Origin: CAZUHB01 sp964620445
Lineage (GTDB): Bacteria > Planctomycetota > B15-G4 > CAYZWU01
Assembly: GCA_964620445.1 (NCBI GenBank)
Contig: CAZUHB010000003.1
Coordinates: 1-64,000 of the forward strand
Length of the DNA: 64,000 bases
Reading direction: 5' to 3'
Each line of letters opens with the position of its first letter. Position 1 is the stretch's first letter. Position numbers and translations under genes: made by a program. The notes under the pieces are model-generated. The model had not been told where the DNA came from and ran no database searches. It worked only from the letters and a program-made list of their open reading frames with translations. Below, in pieces: positions 1 to 8,523 of the stretch.

Positions 1-257
1 TTGAGATGTGCCACGAAAATGTGGTGGGCCCAGAAAACGATGACCGCCCGGAACCGGAATGGGAATCCAAAACCCAGCCACCTCGTCAAACCTCGTCTCT
101 CGTGCGCGTCCCTCCTTCTCCTGGTCACCGTGCAGTGTCGAGCAGACACGACAAAAATGAATGGCCTCTTGCGCGACGTGCGATCTTTTCTCAGCATGGC
201 GGTAGGCTGACCGGGGTGAGCCCCCTGTTGCGCGATCGAGTTCACGAAGGAGGAATC
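1..257. other. 5' edge of window, no supported gene
   Basis: An open frame runs through this stretch into the lipoprotein gene that follows, but the peptide it would add is basic, low in hydrophobic residues and has no ribosome binding site or signal peptide. A Shine-Dalgarno and lipoprotein signal appear only at the ATG at 258. I see no gene, RNA or convincing promoter here. Confidence 0.5.
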
Positions 258-926
258 ATGAACGGCAAGGGATATCTTCTCATCGTCATCATTGCGGCAC
301 TCGTCTTTTCGTCATGCAACATGATCGCTGTTCGGCCGCGGTTCGAGTCGATCGACGGCGATGTGGATGTGGACGCCCCGGGCCCGGGACGCGAAATCGA
401 TACCGGCTTCCAAACGTTCGGCATCGAAGTCGCCTACCTCGAATACGAAGATCTCGAGCTCTTCGCCGACCTCTCATCGGTCGAACTCGAGAACAACGAT
501 ACGGGGTGGAGCGAGGACGGCTACGAGATAGGCCTTGGCGCCCGGTCCCATTTCGCCAGGGAAGAGGGCTCCTCCATCGACTGGGGCGCGCGTATCAACC
601 ACCTCCGCGTGGAAGAAAACCTGGGCGGGGGGATCGACGATGATGTGACCTTCCAGGGGTTCACGGGAAACTTCGGTCCCGCCTTCTCCTTCGCGATGGG
701 CGACTCGATATTCACGATTCACGGCGGCGCGAAAGCGCTCGTCAGGATCGGCGACGAAAAGGTGACCGGACAGCCCACGTCCGATCTCGACATCTACTCC
801 CTCGGCCTCTACGCCGGCTTCGCCCTCACCGATGAAGAACCGAGCCAGGTCGAATTTCGCGCCGATTTCTTCGCCGGCACGGAAAGCATGAAGGGCTTCC
901 TCATCCTAGCAGGTGTGCGGTTCTGA
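258..926 (+). CDS. Predicted outer-membrane beta-barrel lipoprotein, function unknown
   Basis: The product is 222 aa. The N-terminus has a short hydrophobic segment ending in the lipobox VFSSC (Cys near residue 19), so it should be lipidated. The rest alternates polar and hydrophobic residues with many Gly and aromatic residues and ends in VRF, a terminal aromatic typical of outer-membrane barrels. The start at 258 is chosen because AAGGAGG sits a few bases upstream; the open frame extends further 5' without signals. I recognise no named family. A lipidated barrel of this size is a reasonable inference, not a proven function. Confidence 0.6.
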   Translation: MNGKGYLLIVIIAALVFSSCNMIAVRPRFESIDGDVDVDAPGPGREIDTGFQTFGIEVAYLEYEDLELFADLSSVELENNDTGWSEDGYEIGLGARSHFAREEGSSIDWGARINHLRVEENLGGGIDDDVTFQGFTGNFGPAFSFAMGDSIFTIHGGAKALVRIGDEKVTGQPTSDLDIYSLGLYAGFALTDEEPSQVEFRADFFAGTESMKGFLILAGVRF

Positions 927-1205
927 GAAAGGCGTTGCCTCGCCGAGTCCGATCGGACAACCGCGGCATTTATGTATTAGTAGACCGATCTCGCCGGGAT
1001 CACCTCCCTGGTTACCAGTGGATTCCCCGGCGGCTTTCTAAATCGAATCTGGCGGATTGGGTTCGCCGCCGGGAGCCGAACAGATTACCAGCTGGTCGCC
1101 GCAGCTCTATCCCGGCTCCTGGCGGTACTCTTCCCATCGACTCGATCCGCACCCCGCACCTCCCAAAAGCGGGACCGGTTCCTTCCGGAGATCCCGAATC
1201 CCGAA
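927..1205. other. Convergent intergenic gap
   Basis: About 280 bases between two genes whose 3' ends face each other. I found no tRNA and no hairpin followed by a T run. Open frames here are short and lack initiation signals. Confidence 0.4.
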
Positions 1206-1760
1206 TCAGTCCGCGGGGAACAGGCCGATGCAGCAGACACAGGGCTCCAGCTGGTCGGCGAAATGCTTGTAAGCATAATTCAACTTCTGCTTGGTGACCT
1301 TCTTTCCATCGACCGCGCCGGTCCGCACGGCGGACTGGAGATGGGAGCACTTGACACTCTTGTGGAACTTCTGCATCCCGCCCTTCGCGGGCCGCTGGAA
1401 CCAGATCGTCAGATCCCACAGCCTGGCCGATTTCTTCTTGGGCCAGGCCCACGCATAGTTGGGCCTGGTCGATGTCACGACCTGACCCGGGCCGCGGCTG
1501 TCGATGGTGAAGAGCGGTGCGGCATCAGGACTGAAAAAGGTGATCACCGGCTCGTCGTTGTCGTTCATGCCGAGATAGATCCGTTCCTTCCCGTCCGAAT
1601 CCTTGACGAGAATCGTGTCGGCCGAAAGTGTCTTTGGTCTCGGTGCCGCGGCACCGATCAGAACCGCGACGGTCCCGAGCACGAGCAAGATCCCCGCCGC
1701 CCGTTTGAAGAGACGGTTCTGTCTCTCGAGGCGTTCGATCCTCTGTTCCAAACTCTCCAT
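1206..1760 (-). CDS. Coiled-coil, single-TM protein of unknown function
   Basis: 184 aa. Residues 1-18 form a short heptad-like coiled coil (MESLEQRIERLERQNRLF), followed by a membrane segment at about residues 21-38 rich in Leu, Val, Ala and Gly. The following region contains ILVKDSDGKERIYLGM, a beta-strand motif I know from small uncharacterised proteins with this coiled coil-TM-'DxDGK' layout. The C-terminal third is basic and carries a CVCC cysteine cluster near the end, which could be a metal or disulfide site. The start was chosen at 1760 because AAGGGGG precedes it; an upstream in-frame ATG at 1814 lacks such a site. Confidence 0.6.
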   Translation of the reverse strand: MESLEQRIERLERQNRLFKRAAGILLVLGTVAVLIGAAAPRPKTLSADTILVKDSDGKERIYLGMNDNDEPVITFFSPDAAPLFTIDSRGPGQVVTSTRPNYAWAWPKKKSARLWDLTIWFQRPAKGGMQKFHKSVKCSHLQSAVRTGAVDGKKVTKQKLNYAYKHFADQLEPCVCCIGLFPAD

Positions 1761-1968
1761 GGTGCCCCCTTTCGTCGAGAGGATACGGCTTGATCTGGCT
1801 GATACACGCTCCATGTTAGGACGCCGTCATGGTTGCGTAAACGACAAAGTCGGGGCTTTTGCCCTGACCGCGCGCACTCGGATGCGTTGACAAACGGGGT
1901 CCGCGGACGTTATCATGGCGGCACGACATCAGGGATTCGGTCGGACCAGTAGCAAAGGAAGGTGCGTC

Positions 1969-2985
1969 ATGAAAAAACGATCCACTGCCGCGGCGATCCT
2001 TTTCCTCCTCCTCGTTTCCGGCGCCGGCCAGTCCGCGCTCTGCGGCGAATCGCCGGCTGCCGTCTATCCCGAGCTCGATGTCAAGTGCAACGGCCTCGAC
2101 ACCGATGTCGACGTCTACGACGGCGACGCCGTCGTGCTGACCATCGACATCGAGGCCCACGACTTCGCCGGATACCGCTGCGAGGTCTGGGTCGTTGGCA
2201 TCTGCTGGACAACCGGCGCGGTCTACACCTACGGCGCCTATCCGAACGCCTCCTGGCAGCCTGGCGGCGGCAACTTCTTCCATGCCGGCGGCCTCGCCGA
2301 CTTCGCCGGAATTGTCCTCGATCGGCCCCTGCCAATAGGCGAGTATGTCTGCTACCTGGCGATCGATCTCCACTGCAACGGCACCATCGATCCGGGCACG
2401 ATCTGGGACTTCGACAGGGTGGACTTCGAGGTCGTCCCCCAACCCGCCGAATACGCCTGGGACGACGGCAGCACCGAGGGTATGATGTCCTTCGTGAGCG
2501 GCGGCGATCTCGTGGGCATGCACCGCTTCGAGACGATCCCCGGCGGTGAGAATATCACCGAGGTGGGCACCATCTTCGGTTCGCTCCTGGCGCCCGGTGT
2601 CGCGCCCGGCAACGACTCGGACACGGAATTCTTCATCTGGGAAGATCCCACGCCCGACATGAATCCGATCGACTGCGCGCTGATCCACTCGCAGCTCTGC
2701 AAGGTGAAAAACGTGGACACCGACGTCCACGCCTTCTACACATGCACCAGCGGTCCCGTGAATGTGGCGACCGCCGATTTCTGGATCGCCTTTCGCCTCG
2801 TCCACGATCCGTCCCAGTGGTGCCTGTCCCTCGACCACACGACACCCTACGTGCCCGGGAACGCCTACTACACTGGATGCGTGGGAACGAAATGGGGCTT
2901 CGAGGCGGACGACCTGACCGATCCGGCCAACTATCCCCCCGAGGAAACACCGTACGGATTCTTCACACCCAGGGCGCGTTATTAG
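1969..2985 (+). CDS. Secreted protein of unknown function
   Basis: 338 aa with a clear Sec signal peptide (MKKRSTAAAILFLLLLVSG, then a GQSALCGE cleavage region). The mature protein is acidic, rich in Trp, Tyr, Gly and paired Cys, which suggests a disulfide-stabilised beta-sandwich. The first part (to about residue 155) looks like an Ig-like domain and the remainder like a second beta domain containing FFIWEDPTPDMNP. The start at 1969 follows AAGGAAGG; the upstream in-frame ATG at 1915 would bury the signal peptide. It is divergent from the coiled-coil gene. Probably extracellular or periplasmic; no enzyme motif seen. Confidence 0.6.
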   Translation: MKKRSTAAAILFLLLVSGAGQSALCGESPAAVYPELDVKCNGLDTDVDVYDGDAVVLTIDIEAHDFAGYRCEVWVVGICWTTGAVYTYGAYPNASWQPGGGNFFHAGGLADFAGIVLDRPLPIGEYVCYLAIDLHCNGTIDPGTIWDFDRVDFEVVPQPAEYAWDDGSTEGMMSFVSGGDLVGMHRFETIPGGENITEVGTIFGSLLAPGVAPGNDSDTEFFIWEDPTPDMNPIDCALIHSQLCKVKNVDTDVHAFYTCTSGPVNVATADFWIAFRLVHDPSQWCLSLDHTTPYVPGNAYYTGCVGTKWGFEADDLTDPANYPPEETPYGFFTPRARY

Positions 2986-3027
2986 CGAGGGTTTTGGGGC
3001 GACGGTCGAAGGGGCGTCGGGCCTTGT

Positions 3028-3084
3028 TTCACTTCCTGTGACGGAGTTCACTTCCTGTGACGGATTTCACTTCCTGTGACGGAG
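3028..3084. repeat. Three tandem copies of a 19-bp repeat with an internal dyad
   Basis: Units start at 3028, 3047 and 3066: TTCACTTCCTGTGACGGAG, then the same with T as last base, then the first form again. Each holds the dyad TCAC-TTCCT-GTGA. The third unit overlaps the last codons and stop of the permease gene, so the permease tail (LRHRK-stop) is encoded by repeat sequence. Possible roles are a 3'-end RNA structure, a protein-binding array or a minisatellite. Confidence 0.85.
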
Positions 3085-4068
3085 TTGATCCACTGCCACC
3101 GCGGCCACGACGATCACGCCGATGATGATCTTCTGCACGTAGTTGGGCACGCCGACCAGGTCGCAGCCGTTCTTGAGGAAGGCCATGATGAAGGCGCCGA
3201 TCATCGATCCGAGCACCGAACCGGCGCCGCCCGAGAGGCTCCCCCCGCCGATGACCACGGCCGCGATGATGTCGAGCTCGGCTCCCATGGCCACCGTCGG
3301 ATCCCCCACGGTGAGACGGGAGTACTGCATCGTGCCGGCCAGCCCGGTGAAGATCCCCGCGAGCGTGTAGATCCAGAGCTTGACCCGTTCCACCTTGATG
3401 CCGCAGAGCCGCGCCGTGGCCTCGTTCGAGCCGATACCGAACACGTACCGCCCGAAAGCGGTGTAGCGCAGCATACCGGCCACGAGCAGCGCCGCGAAGA
3501 TCATGAGCCACACGCCGGGCGGCAGGATGAGCCACGATGGTTCGGGATTGATATCCATGAGCCTGTCGATCCACGAATGGGGCGCATCGACCTTCTGCTC
3601 GTCGGCGAGGTACATGGCCACGCCGCGCACCACGCTGAACATGCCGAGGGTGGCGATGAAGGGCACGATCCTGAGACGGGTGACGATCAGGCCGTTGATC
3701 ATGCCGCACGCCCCGCCGGCGAACACGCCGAGCGCGAAACAGTAGAGCGGATTCCAGCCCGCGTCGAGGCCGAGGGCCGCCGCCACCGTGGAGAGAGCGA
3801 TCACCGAGCCCACGCTCAGGTCGATGCCGCCCGAGATGATGATGAGCGTCATGCCCATGGCGCCGAGCGCCACGATCACCGTCTGCGTGGCAACCGTCTT
3901 CAGGTTGTAGAAGCTCAAAAAGGTATCGGGCTCGAGACAGTGAAAGAGGACCACCACCAGGGCCAGCCCGAGAAAGGGACCGAACACGTTGAAGAAACGC
4001 CGGAGCTTGCCTGTATGATTCGGAGCCGCCCCGGTCCCGGCCTTGTGTCTTTCACCCCGGTCTGTCAC
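3067..4068 (-). CDS. Ribose-type sugar ABC transporter permease
   Basis: Integral membrane subunit of a carbohydrate-uptake (CUT2, RbsC-like) importer, 333 aa and about eight to ten membrane spans. The family-typical stretch IIISGGIDLSVGSVIALS lies near residue 75 and GGGSLSGGAGSVLGS near residue 275. I start it at the GTG at 4068, which overlaps the ATPase stop as GTGA with GGGAG about seven bases upstream; an ATG at 4113 would add 15 unlikely residues. It is the last gene of a binding protein-ATPase-permease operon. The substrate cannot be read from sequence; ribose, another pentose, galactose or autoinducer-2 are options for this family. Confidence 0.9.
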   Translation of the reverse strand: MTDRGERHKAGTGAAPNHTGKLRRFFNVFGPFLGLALVVVLFHCLEPDTFLSFYNLKTVATQTVIVALGAMGMTLIIISGGIDLSVGSVIALSTVAAALGLDAGWNPLYCFALGVFAGGACGMINGLIVTRLRIVPFIATLGMFSVVRGVAMYLADEQKVDAPHSWIDRLMDINPEPSWLILPPGVWLMIFAALLVAGMLRYTAFGRYVFGIGSNEATARLCGIKVERVKLWIYTLAGIFTGLAGTMQYSRLTVGDPTVAMGAELDIIAAVVIGGGSLSGGAGSVLGSMIGAFIMAFLKNGCDLVGVPNYVQKIIIGVIVVAAVAVDQLRHRK

Positions 4069-5555
4069 TGATTTTCTCCCACACAGCAGGCCATGAGCGA
4101 CTGCTCGGTCCATTCGGCCGCATCCCTGATCTCCACGAGCTCACCGCGGTGCATCACGCCGATCCGGTCGCAGATGCCGAGCAGCTCGGGCAGGTAGGAA
4201 CTGACGTATATGATCGCTTTTTGCGCCTTGGCGAGGGCGCCGATGTGGCGGTAGATCGTCACCTTGCTCCCCACGTCGATGCCGCGCGTCGGCTCGTCGA
4301 GAAGGAGGATCGCCGCATCCTGATGAAGCAGGCGGGCGAGCGCCACCTTCTGCTGGTTGCCGCCCGACAGATTGAGCACCTGCTGATCGGCGCCGCGCGC
4401 CTTGATCTCGAGATTGTCCATCCACGTGCTGCATCCGCTCTTCATCCGGCGCGGACTGAGCAGGCCGCGCCGCGTGTAGGGCGAAAGGTGGGGCAAGGCG
4501 ATGTTGTCGGCGAGGGAAAGGTTCTGCGCGAGCCCCTCGTCCTTGCGGTCCTCGCTCAGAAGGCCGAATCCCTGGCGGATCCGCTCCCACGGCGTTCTTC
4601 CGCGGTCGGCTCGGCCCGCGACTGTCACGCTCCCCGCCTCGAGCCGGTCGAGACCGAAGAGAGCCCGCACCGTCTCTGTCCGCCCCGCGCCCACGAGCCC
4701 GGCCACACCCAGGATCTCGCCCTTGTGAAGCGTGAAGCCGACCCTCCTCGGCACCGGATCGCCCGAGAGCCCCTCGACCTCGAGAATCGGCTCCCCGCGC
4801 TCGTGGTCCACCCGGGGAAACATCTGGTCGAGGCGCCGCCCCACCATGAGCCGGATGATCTCCTCGGCGGGCGTGTGCGCCACGTCACCCGTTCCCACGG
4901 TGTGTCCGTCGCGCAGCACGGTGAAGCGGTCGGCCACGCGCCGCACTTCCTCGAGGAAATGGCTGATGTAGATCACGCTCACCCCCCGCTCCTTGAGCGA
5001 GGCGATCACCTCGAAGAGCTTCTCCGTGTCCTGCGCGGAGAGGGAACTGGTCGGCTCGTCCATGACGACCACGGCCGCGTCGGTGACCAGCGCGCGCGCC
5101 ACTTCGACGAGCTGACGCGCTCCCACGCCGAGGTCGGAGACGAGGGTGTGCGGGTCGATCTCGGGGTGATTGAGCCGCTCGAAGAGGTGCCCTACCCGCG
5201 CGGCCATGCTCTTGCGTTCGAGCAGGCCGAAACGCTTCTCCTCGATGCCGAGCATCACGTTCGCCTCGACCGTGAGCTGCGGGGCCAGATTCAACTCCTG
5301 GTAGATCATGGCCACGCCCGCGCGCCGGCCCTCGATCGGGCTCGTCGGCTGGTAGGCGCGCCCTCTGAGCCGGATCGCGCCGCGGTCCGGTTTGAGCGCG
5401 CCCGAGAGCACCTTCATGAGCGTGCTCTTGCCCGCGCCGTTCTCGCCGACCAGGGCGTGGACTTCGCCCTCGCGCACATCGAAGGCCACGTCGGTCAGGG
5501 CGTGGGTCGAGCCGAAGCTCTTCGAGATCCCCTGCATTTCGAGGAGGGGCGTCAT
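4065..5555 (-). CDS. Ribose-type sugar ABC transporter ATP-binding protein (double ATPase)
   Basis: 496 aa, the usual length for RbsA/MglA-type proteins with two fused nucleotide-binding domains. Domain 1 has Walker A GENGAGKST and Walker B VVVMDEPTSSLS. Domain 2 has a degenerate Walker A (GLVGAGRTE), signature LSGGNQQKV and Walker B ILLLDEPTRGID; an impaired second P-loop is normal in this family. It powers import by the neighbouring permease on the cytoplasmic face. The start at 5555 gives a 4-base ATGA overlap with the binding-protein stop, implying translational coupling; an in-frame ATG three codons upstream (5564) is an alternative. Confidence 0.92.
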   Translation of the reverse strand: MTPLLEMQGISKSFGSTHALTDVAFDVREGEVHALVGENGAGKSTLMKVLSGALKPDRGAIRLRGRAYQPTSPIEGRRAGVAMIYQELNLAPQLTVEANVMLGIEEKRFGLLERKSMAARVGHLFERLNHPEIDPHTLVSDLGVGARQLVEVARALVTDAAVVVMDEPTSSLSAQDTEKLFEVIASLKERGVSVIYISHFLEEVRRVADRFTVLRDGHTVGTGDVAHTPAEEIIRLMVGRRLDQMFPRVDHERGEPILEVEGLSGDPVPRRVGFTLHKGEILGVAGLVGAGRTETVRALFGLDRLEAGSVTVAGRADRGRTPWERIRQGFGLLSEDRKDEGLAQNLSLADNIALPHLSPYTRRGLLSPRRMKSGCSTWMDNLEIKARGADQQVLNLSGGNQQKVALARLLHQDAAILLLDEPTRGIDVGSKVTIYRHIGALAKAQKAIIYVSSYLPELLGICDRIGVMHRGELVEIRDAAEWTEQSLMACCVGENQ

Positions 5556-6526
5556 TTCAGCCATTTGTCGAGATCCGGATGGAGAAGCGCCTTGATCTCT
5601 GGAGTGTCCATGTTGTCTGCCGTGACCAGGGACACGCCCGTGTCGACCCTCTTGTCGACCTCGCCTCCCTTGATGTGGTCGACCAGTGTTTTCACGCCCA
5701 GCTCGCCCATGTAGAAGGGATTCTGCAAAACCAGGCCGTGGAGCTCACCGGCGCGCAGAGCCTGTGCGAGTTTTTCCGACGCGTCGAACCCGACGAACTT
5801 GAGCTTGCCGGCGCGGCCCGCGTTCTGGAGGGCGCGCAGCATGCCGAAGGTGGAGGACTCGTTGGGACAGAAGATGCCGTCGATCTCGGCGAAACGGATC
5901 AGGATGTTTTCCGCCTTCTGGATCGCCGACTCGGTGGTGGCGCCCGCGTACTGGTTGGACGAGATCACGTCGATATCGGGAAACTTCGCGGCGATCGTCT
6001 CGAGAAAGCCCTTCTCGCGCGCCATTGTGCTCGCCGAACCCTCCTGGTAGCGGAGCATGACCACCTTGCCCGTGCCGCCGAGCAGGGAGCCGAGGCGCTC
6101 CGCCCCGAGGCCCCCGCCCTTGTGGTTGTCGGTGGCCACGAAGGAGACCAGCTTGTCTGATACGAGCCCCGAGTCGATGATGACCACGGGGATCCCCTCG
6201 GCCGTGGCGTCGGCCACGGGGCGGCTGAGAGCGGTGTCGTCGAGGGGGGCGAGCACGATGCCGTCGACCCGCCGGGCGATGAAGTTCTCCACCACCTTGA
6301 TCTGCTCCTCGCGATCGTCCTCCTTCTGGGGCCCCTTCCAGATGATCTCCACATCGAGCTCGCGCGCGGCCTTGACCGCGCCGGCATGGATCGATTTCCA
6401 GAACTCGTGCGTCGTTCCCTTCGGGATCACGGCCAAGGTGAGCCGGCCGTCGCCCTCGTCGGACGACGATCCGCAGCTCGTAAAACAGAAGGAGCAGCCC
6501 AGAATCAGAATCAACCAGAATCTCAT
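5552..6526 (-). CDS. Sugar ABC transporter substrate-binding lipoprotein
   Basis: 324 aa. The signal peptide ends in the lipobox CFTSC, so the protein should be tethered to a membrane facing the periplasm. The mature part is a periplasmic-binding-protein type I fold of the RbsB group: LAVIPKGTTHEFWKSI near the N-terminus, then GIVLAPLDDTAL and GIPVVIIDSG. It delivers substrate to the downstream ATPase/permease pair. GGGAG lies about eight bases before the ATG at 6526; an ATG at 6532 (two residues longer) is also possible. First gene of the operon, behind a candidate promoter. Confidence 0.9.
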   Translation of the reverse strand: MRFWLILILGCSFCFTSCGSSSDEGDGRLTLAVIPKGTTHEFWKSIHAGAVKAARELDVEIIWKGPQKEDDREEQIKVVENFIARRVDGIVLAPLDDTALSRPVADATAEGIPVVIIDSGLVSDKLVSFVATDNHKGGGLGAERLGSLLGGTGKVVMLRYQEGSASTMAREKGFLETIAAKFPDIDVISSNQYAGATTESAIQKAENILIRFAEIDGIFCPNESSTFGMLRALQNAGRAGKLKFVGFDASEKLAQALRAGELHGLVLQNPFYMGELGVKTLVDHIKGGEVDKRVDTGVSLVTADNMDTPEIKALLHPDLDKWLK

Positions 6527-6592
6527 CGACATCTCTCCCTTCCGGTCCTCGGCGCCCCGATCGGGCCCTGGAATAGCGGCTTGAAAGTGCCT

Positions 6593-6621
6593 TTTGTACT
6601 AGGCCGGTACTGGATTGGCAA
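6593..6621 (-). promoter_or_regulatory. Candidate sigma70-type promoter for the ABC operon
   Basis: On the minus strand TTGCCA (6621-6616) is followed after 17 bases by TACAAA (6598-6593), about 65 bases before the binding-protein start. Matches are 5/6 and 4/6 to the consensus. It lies back to back with the candidate porin promoter. Confidence 0.4.
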
Positions 6622-6636
6622 GCATTGAAAATAGCC

Positions 6637-6665
6637 TTTACTTGATCCGCGCGATAGACCATAAT
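6637..6665 (+). promoter_or_regulatory. Candidate sigma70-type promoter for the porin-like gene
   Basis: TTTACT (6637-6642), a 17-base spacer, then CATAAT (6660-6665), about 85 bases before the porin ATG. Only 16 bases separate it from the -35 element of the divergent ABC promoter, so one regulator could control both. Confidence 0.35.
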
Positions 6666-6750
6666 CGCCCTATCCAGAGCGGTTGGAATATCAAACCACC
6701 AGAAGTCCCGTATTCCCGCCGATTCATGTATTGAAGGAAGGAGCTCGAAG

Positions 6751-7947
6751 ATGAAAAGGTGCCTTTTTATTGTCCCCCTTTTGCTGGCGGTCGGCCTATC
6801 CACGGCAACCGCGCAGGACGAGGATGATTCGGTTTACACGGGTTTTATAAAGAAAGGTCCTCTGAGCGGGAACATCGACAAGCTGTTGAATGTCAATCTC
6901 TTTCTGGCCGGCCGCTTCAGCCAGATCGACAACAGCGGCATCGATTCGGCCTTCGGACGGGACGACGCTGACAATGTCGGCGTTCCGGGTGCCAGGCTCT
7001 ACCTGACCGGCCAGGTTTACACCGACCTGTTCTACAAGGTGGCCTACGAGTTCTCCACCGAGAACGACCTCGACCCGGCCGACCGGAACGGCCGCCTCAC
7101 CGACGCCATGCTCACCTGGCGCATGCCGGTCGAAACCGACCTGCTCAACAGGCTCGACTTCAACGTGGGGCTCGGCCCGATCTTCCTGTCCCCCGCGGGC
7201 GAGGAGGATCTCTTTTTTCTCGACACCATCGAGCACCCCTTGATCGTTCAGAACATCCTGCCCCCCGGCACGGCGCGCGATGAGGGCGTGTTCTTCAAGG
7301 GGAGCTTTCTCGAGAGGGACACGGTTCAGCTCTGGGCCGGCCTCTACAATGGCGCCCACCGTCAGATCGGCGCGGCCGGCGCCATTCCTCCGACCTCGTT
7401 CGCCGTCGACGCCTGGGGATCGAGCCCCGGCACCGATGTCGACCCCTTCGCCTACATGGGCCGCATCCAGGTGAACGTGCTCAACGAGGAGGATTATTTC
7501 TTCATGGTCTCGGGCGGTCTGTCGCACAACAAGGTGCTCGACGGCCCCATGCGGCGGAAGATCGACGATACGCTCATCGACCTGGCCACCGAGATCCGGT
7601 TCAACGACCGGCTCACCTGGCTGAAAAGTGAGTTCATCCGCACCAGGACCCATCACGCCGACGACATGTACGGTTATCACGTCACCGCCGGCCACCGCAT
7701 CGATTTCGTGTCCGAGCACCTCGAGGTTCTGGCCCGCTGGGATCAGCAGAAGCTGGACGACCACCGTTCGTCGGTGGACGACATGTGGGCGGCCACATTC
7801 GGCGTGAACTACTTCTTCGATCCCGAGCACCAGCACGACGGCAAATTCCAGCTCAACTGGGTGATGAAGGAAACGCGTAACACCGACCTGGCCCGTCCCT
7901 TCCACGGCGACACGGCCCTGCTTTTCCAGTTCGTCATGGGTTTCTAG
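6751..7947 (+). CDS. Outer-membrane porin-like beta-barrel protein
   Basis: 398 aa with a cleavable signal peptide (hydrophobic to about residue 20, cleavage near TATAQ-DE). The mature chain has repeating amphipathic beta strands, an early ARLYLTGQVYTDLFYKVAYE segment typical of the phosphate-selective porin O/P fold, and ends in FQFVMGF with the terminal Phe used for barrel assembly. GGAAGGAG precedes the ATG. Divergent from the sugar ABC operon, so the likely job is passage of the same solute across the outer membrane. A perfect terminator follows. Substrate unknown. Confidence 0.75.
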   Translation: MKRCLFIVPLLLAVGLSTATAQDEDDSVYTGFIKKGPLSGNIDKLLNVNLFLAGRFSQIDNSGIDSAFGRDDADNVGVPGARLYLTGQVYTDLFYKVAYEFSTENDLDPADRNGRLTDAMLTWRMPVETDLLNRLDFNVGLGPIFLSPAGEEDLFFLDTIEHPLIVQNILPPGTARDEGVFFKGSFLERDTVQLWAGLYNGAHRQIGAAGAIPPTSFAVDAWGSSPGTDVDPFAYMGRIQVNVLNEEDYFFMVSGGLSHNKVLDGPMRRKIDDTLIDLATEIRFNDRLTWLKSEFIRTRTHHADDMYGYHVTAGHRIDFVSEHLEVLARWDQQKLDDHRSSVDDMWAATFGVNYFFDPEHQHDGKFQLNWVMKETRNTDLARPFHGDTALLFQFVMGF

Positions 7948-7966
7948 CGCAGATTTGACCATGTCC

Positions 7967-8007
7967 AAAAGCCCGGCCCCCCGCACCAGGTCGGCCGGGC
8001 TTTTTTT
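7967..8007 (+). terminator. Rho-independent terminator after the porin-like gene
   Basis: A perfect 12-bp stem, AAAAGCCCGGCC (7967-7978) pairing with GGCCGGGCTTTT (7993-8004), a 14-base loop and a run of seven T. Confidence 0.9.
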
Positions 8008-8041
8008 CGTGCTCGAACCCAAAGAATGTGGCAAACAGTAT

Positions 8042-8069
8042 TTGACAACATTCGGCAAAATGTTAATCT
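8042..8069 (+). promoter_or_regulatory. Candidate promoter for the tRNA pair
   Basis: Consensus -35 TTGACA (8042-8047), 16-base spacer, weak -10 TAATCT (8064-8069), ending 15 bases before the tRNA-His gene and after the porin terminator. Confidence 0.45.
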
Positions 8070-8084
8070 TGCCCACTTTGACAC

Positions 8085-8162
8085 GGTGAGTGTAGCTCAG
8101 TCGGTTAGAGCACCAGATTGTGGTTCTGGGGGTCGGGGGTTCGAATCCCCTCACTCACCCCA
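8085..8162 (+). tRNA. tRNA-His (anticodon GTG)
   Basis: Full cloverleaf: acceptor GTGAGTG pairs with CACTCAC, the anticodon stem CCAGA/TCTGG encloses loop TTGTGGT with anticodon GTG, and the T-loop is TTCGAAT. An extra 5' G (8085) can pair with discriminator C, the identity element of tRNA-His. CCA is encoded (8160-8162). Confidence 0.95.
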
Positions 8163-8199
8163 TATAAACTCTCACTGTTATTTTAAACTGTTAGAAAAT

Positions 8200-8275
<76 letters not shown>

Positions 8276-8288
8276 AAAATATAACGAG

Positions 8289-8335
8289 ACAGGCAGGTGC
8301 AGAAGTTCGGCGAACTCTGCACCTGCCTGTTTTTG
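8289..8335 (+). terminator. Strong rho-independent terminator after the tRNA genes
   Basis: A stem of about 20 bp built from ACAGGCAGGTGCAG and its complement CTGCACCTGCCTGT, extended by GTTCG/CGAAC with one bulged A, followed by five T. Confidence 0.9.
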
Positions 8336-8440
8336 GGATTGGCTCGTCAAACCCGAATCACCGGTGAACCGCAACAGCGACGCCTGCCCGTTCCCCTCTC
8401 CGTGCGCCAGAGCCCCGATCCGCCCCACCCCGGATTTGCA

Positions 8441-8468
8441 TTGAAGAAAGGGGCGCCTTTTATATAAT
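8441..8468 (+). promoter_or_regulatory. Candidate promoter of the propeller/beta-helix gene
   Basis: TTGAAG (8441-8446), 16-base spacer and a perfect -10 TATAAT (8463-8468), 56 bases before the ATG. The tRNA terminator upstream implies this gene needs its own promoter. Confidence 0.5.
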
Positions 8469-8523
8469 TTCTATTCAATACGTGTATCTTTCCCACCTAC
8501 CGGACGGAAGGGAGTCGGCGCAA

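Noticed and set aside
4149..5714. 521-codon plus-strand frame
   Set aside because: Antisense to the sugar ABC ATPase, whose Walker and signature motifs prove the minus strand is coding.
8078..8083. Second TTGACA just before tRNA-His
   Set aside because: It ends one base before the tRNA gene, too close to act as its -35 element.
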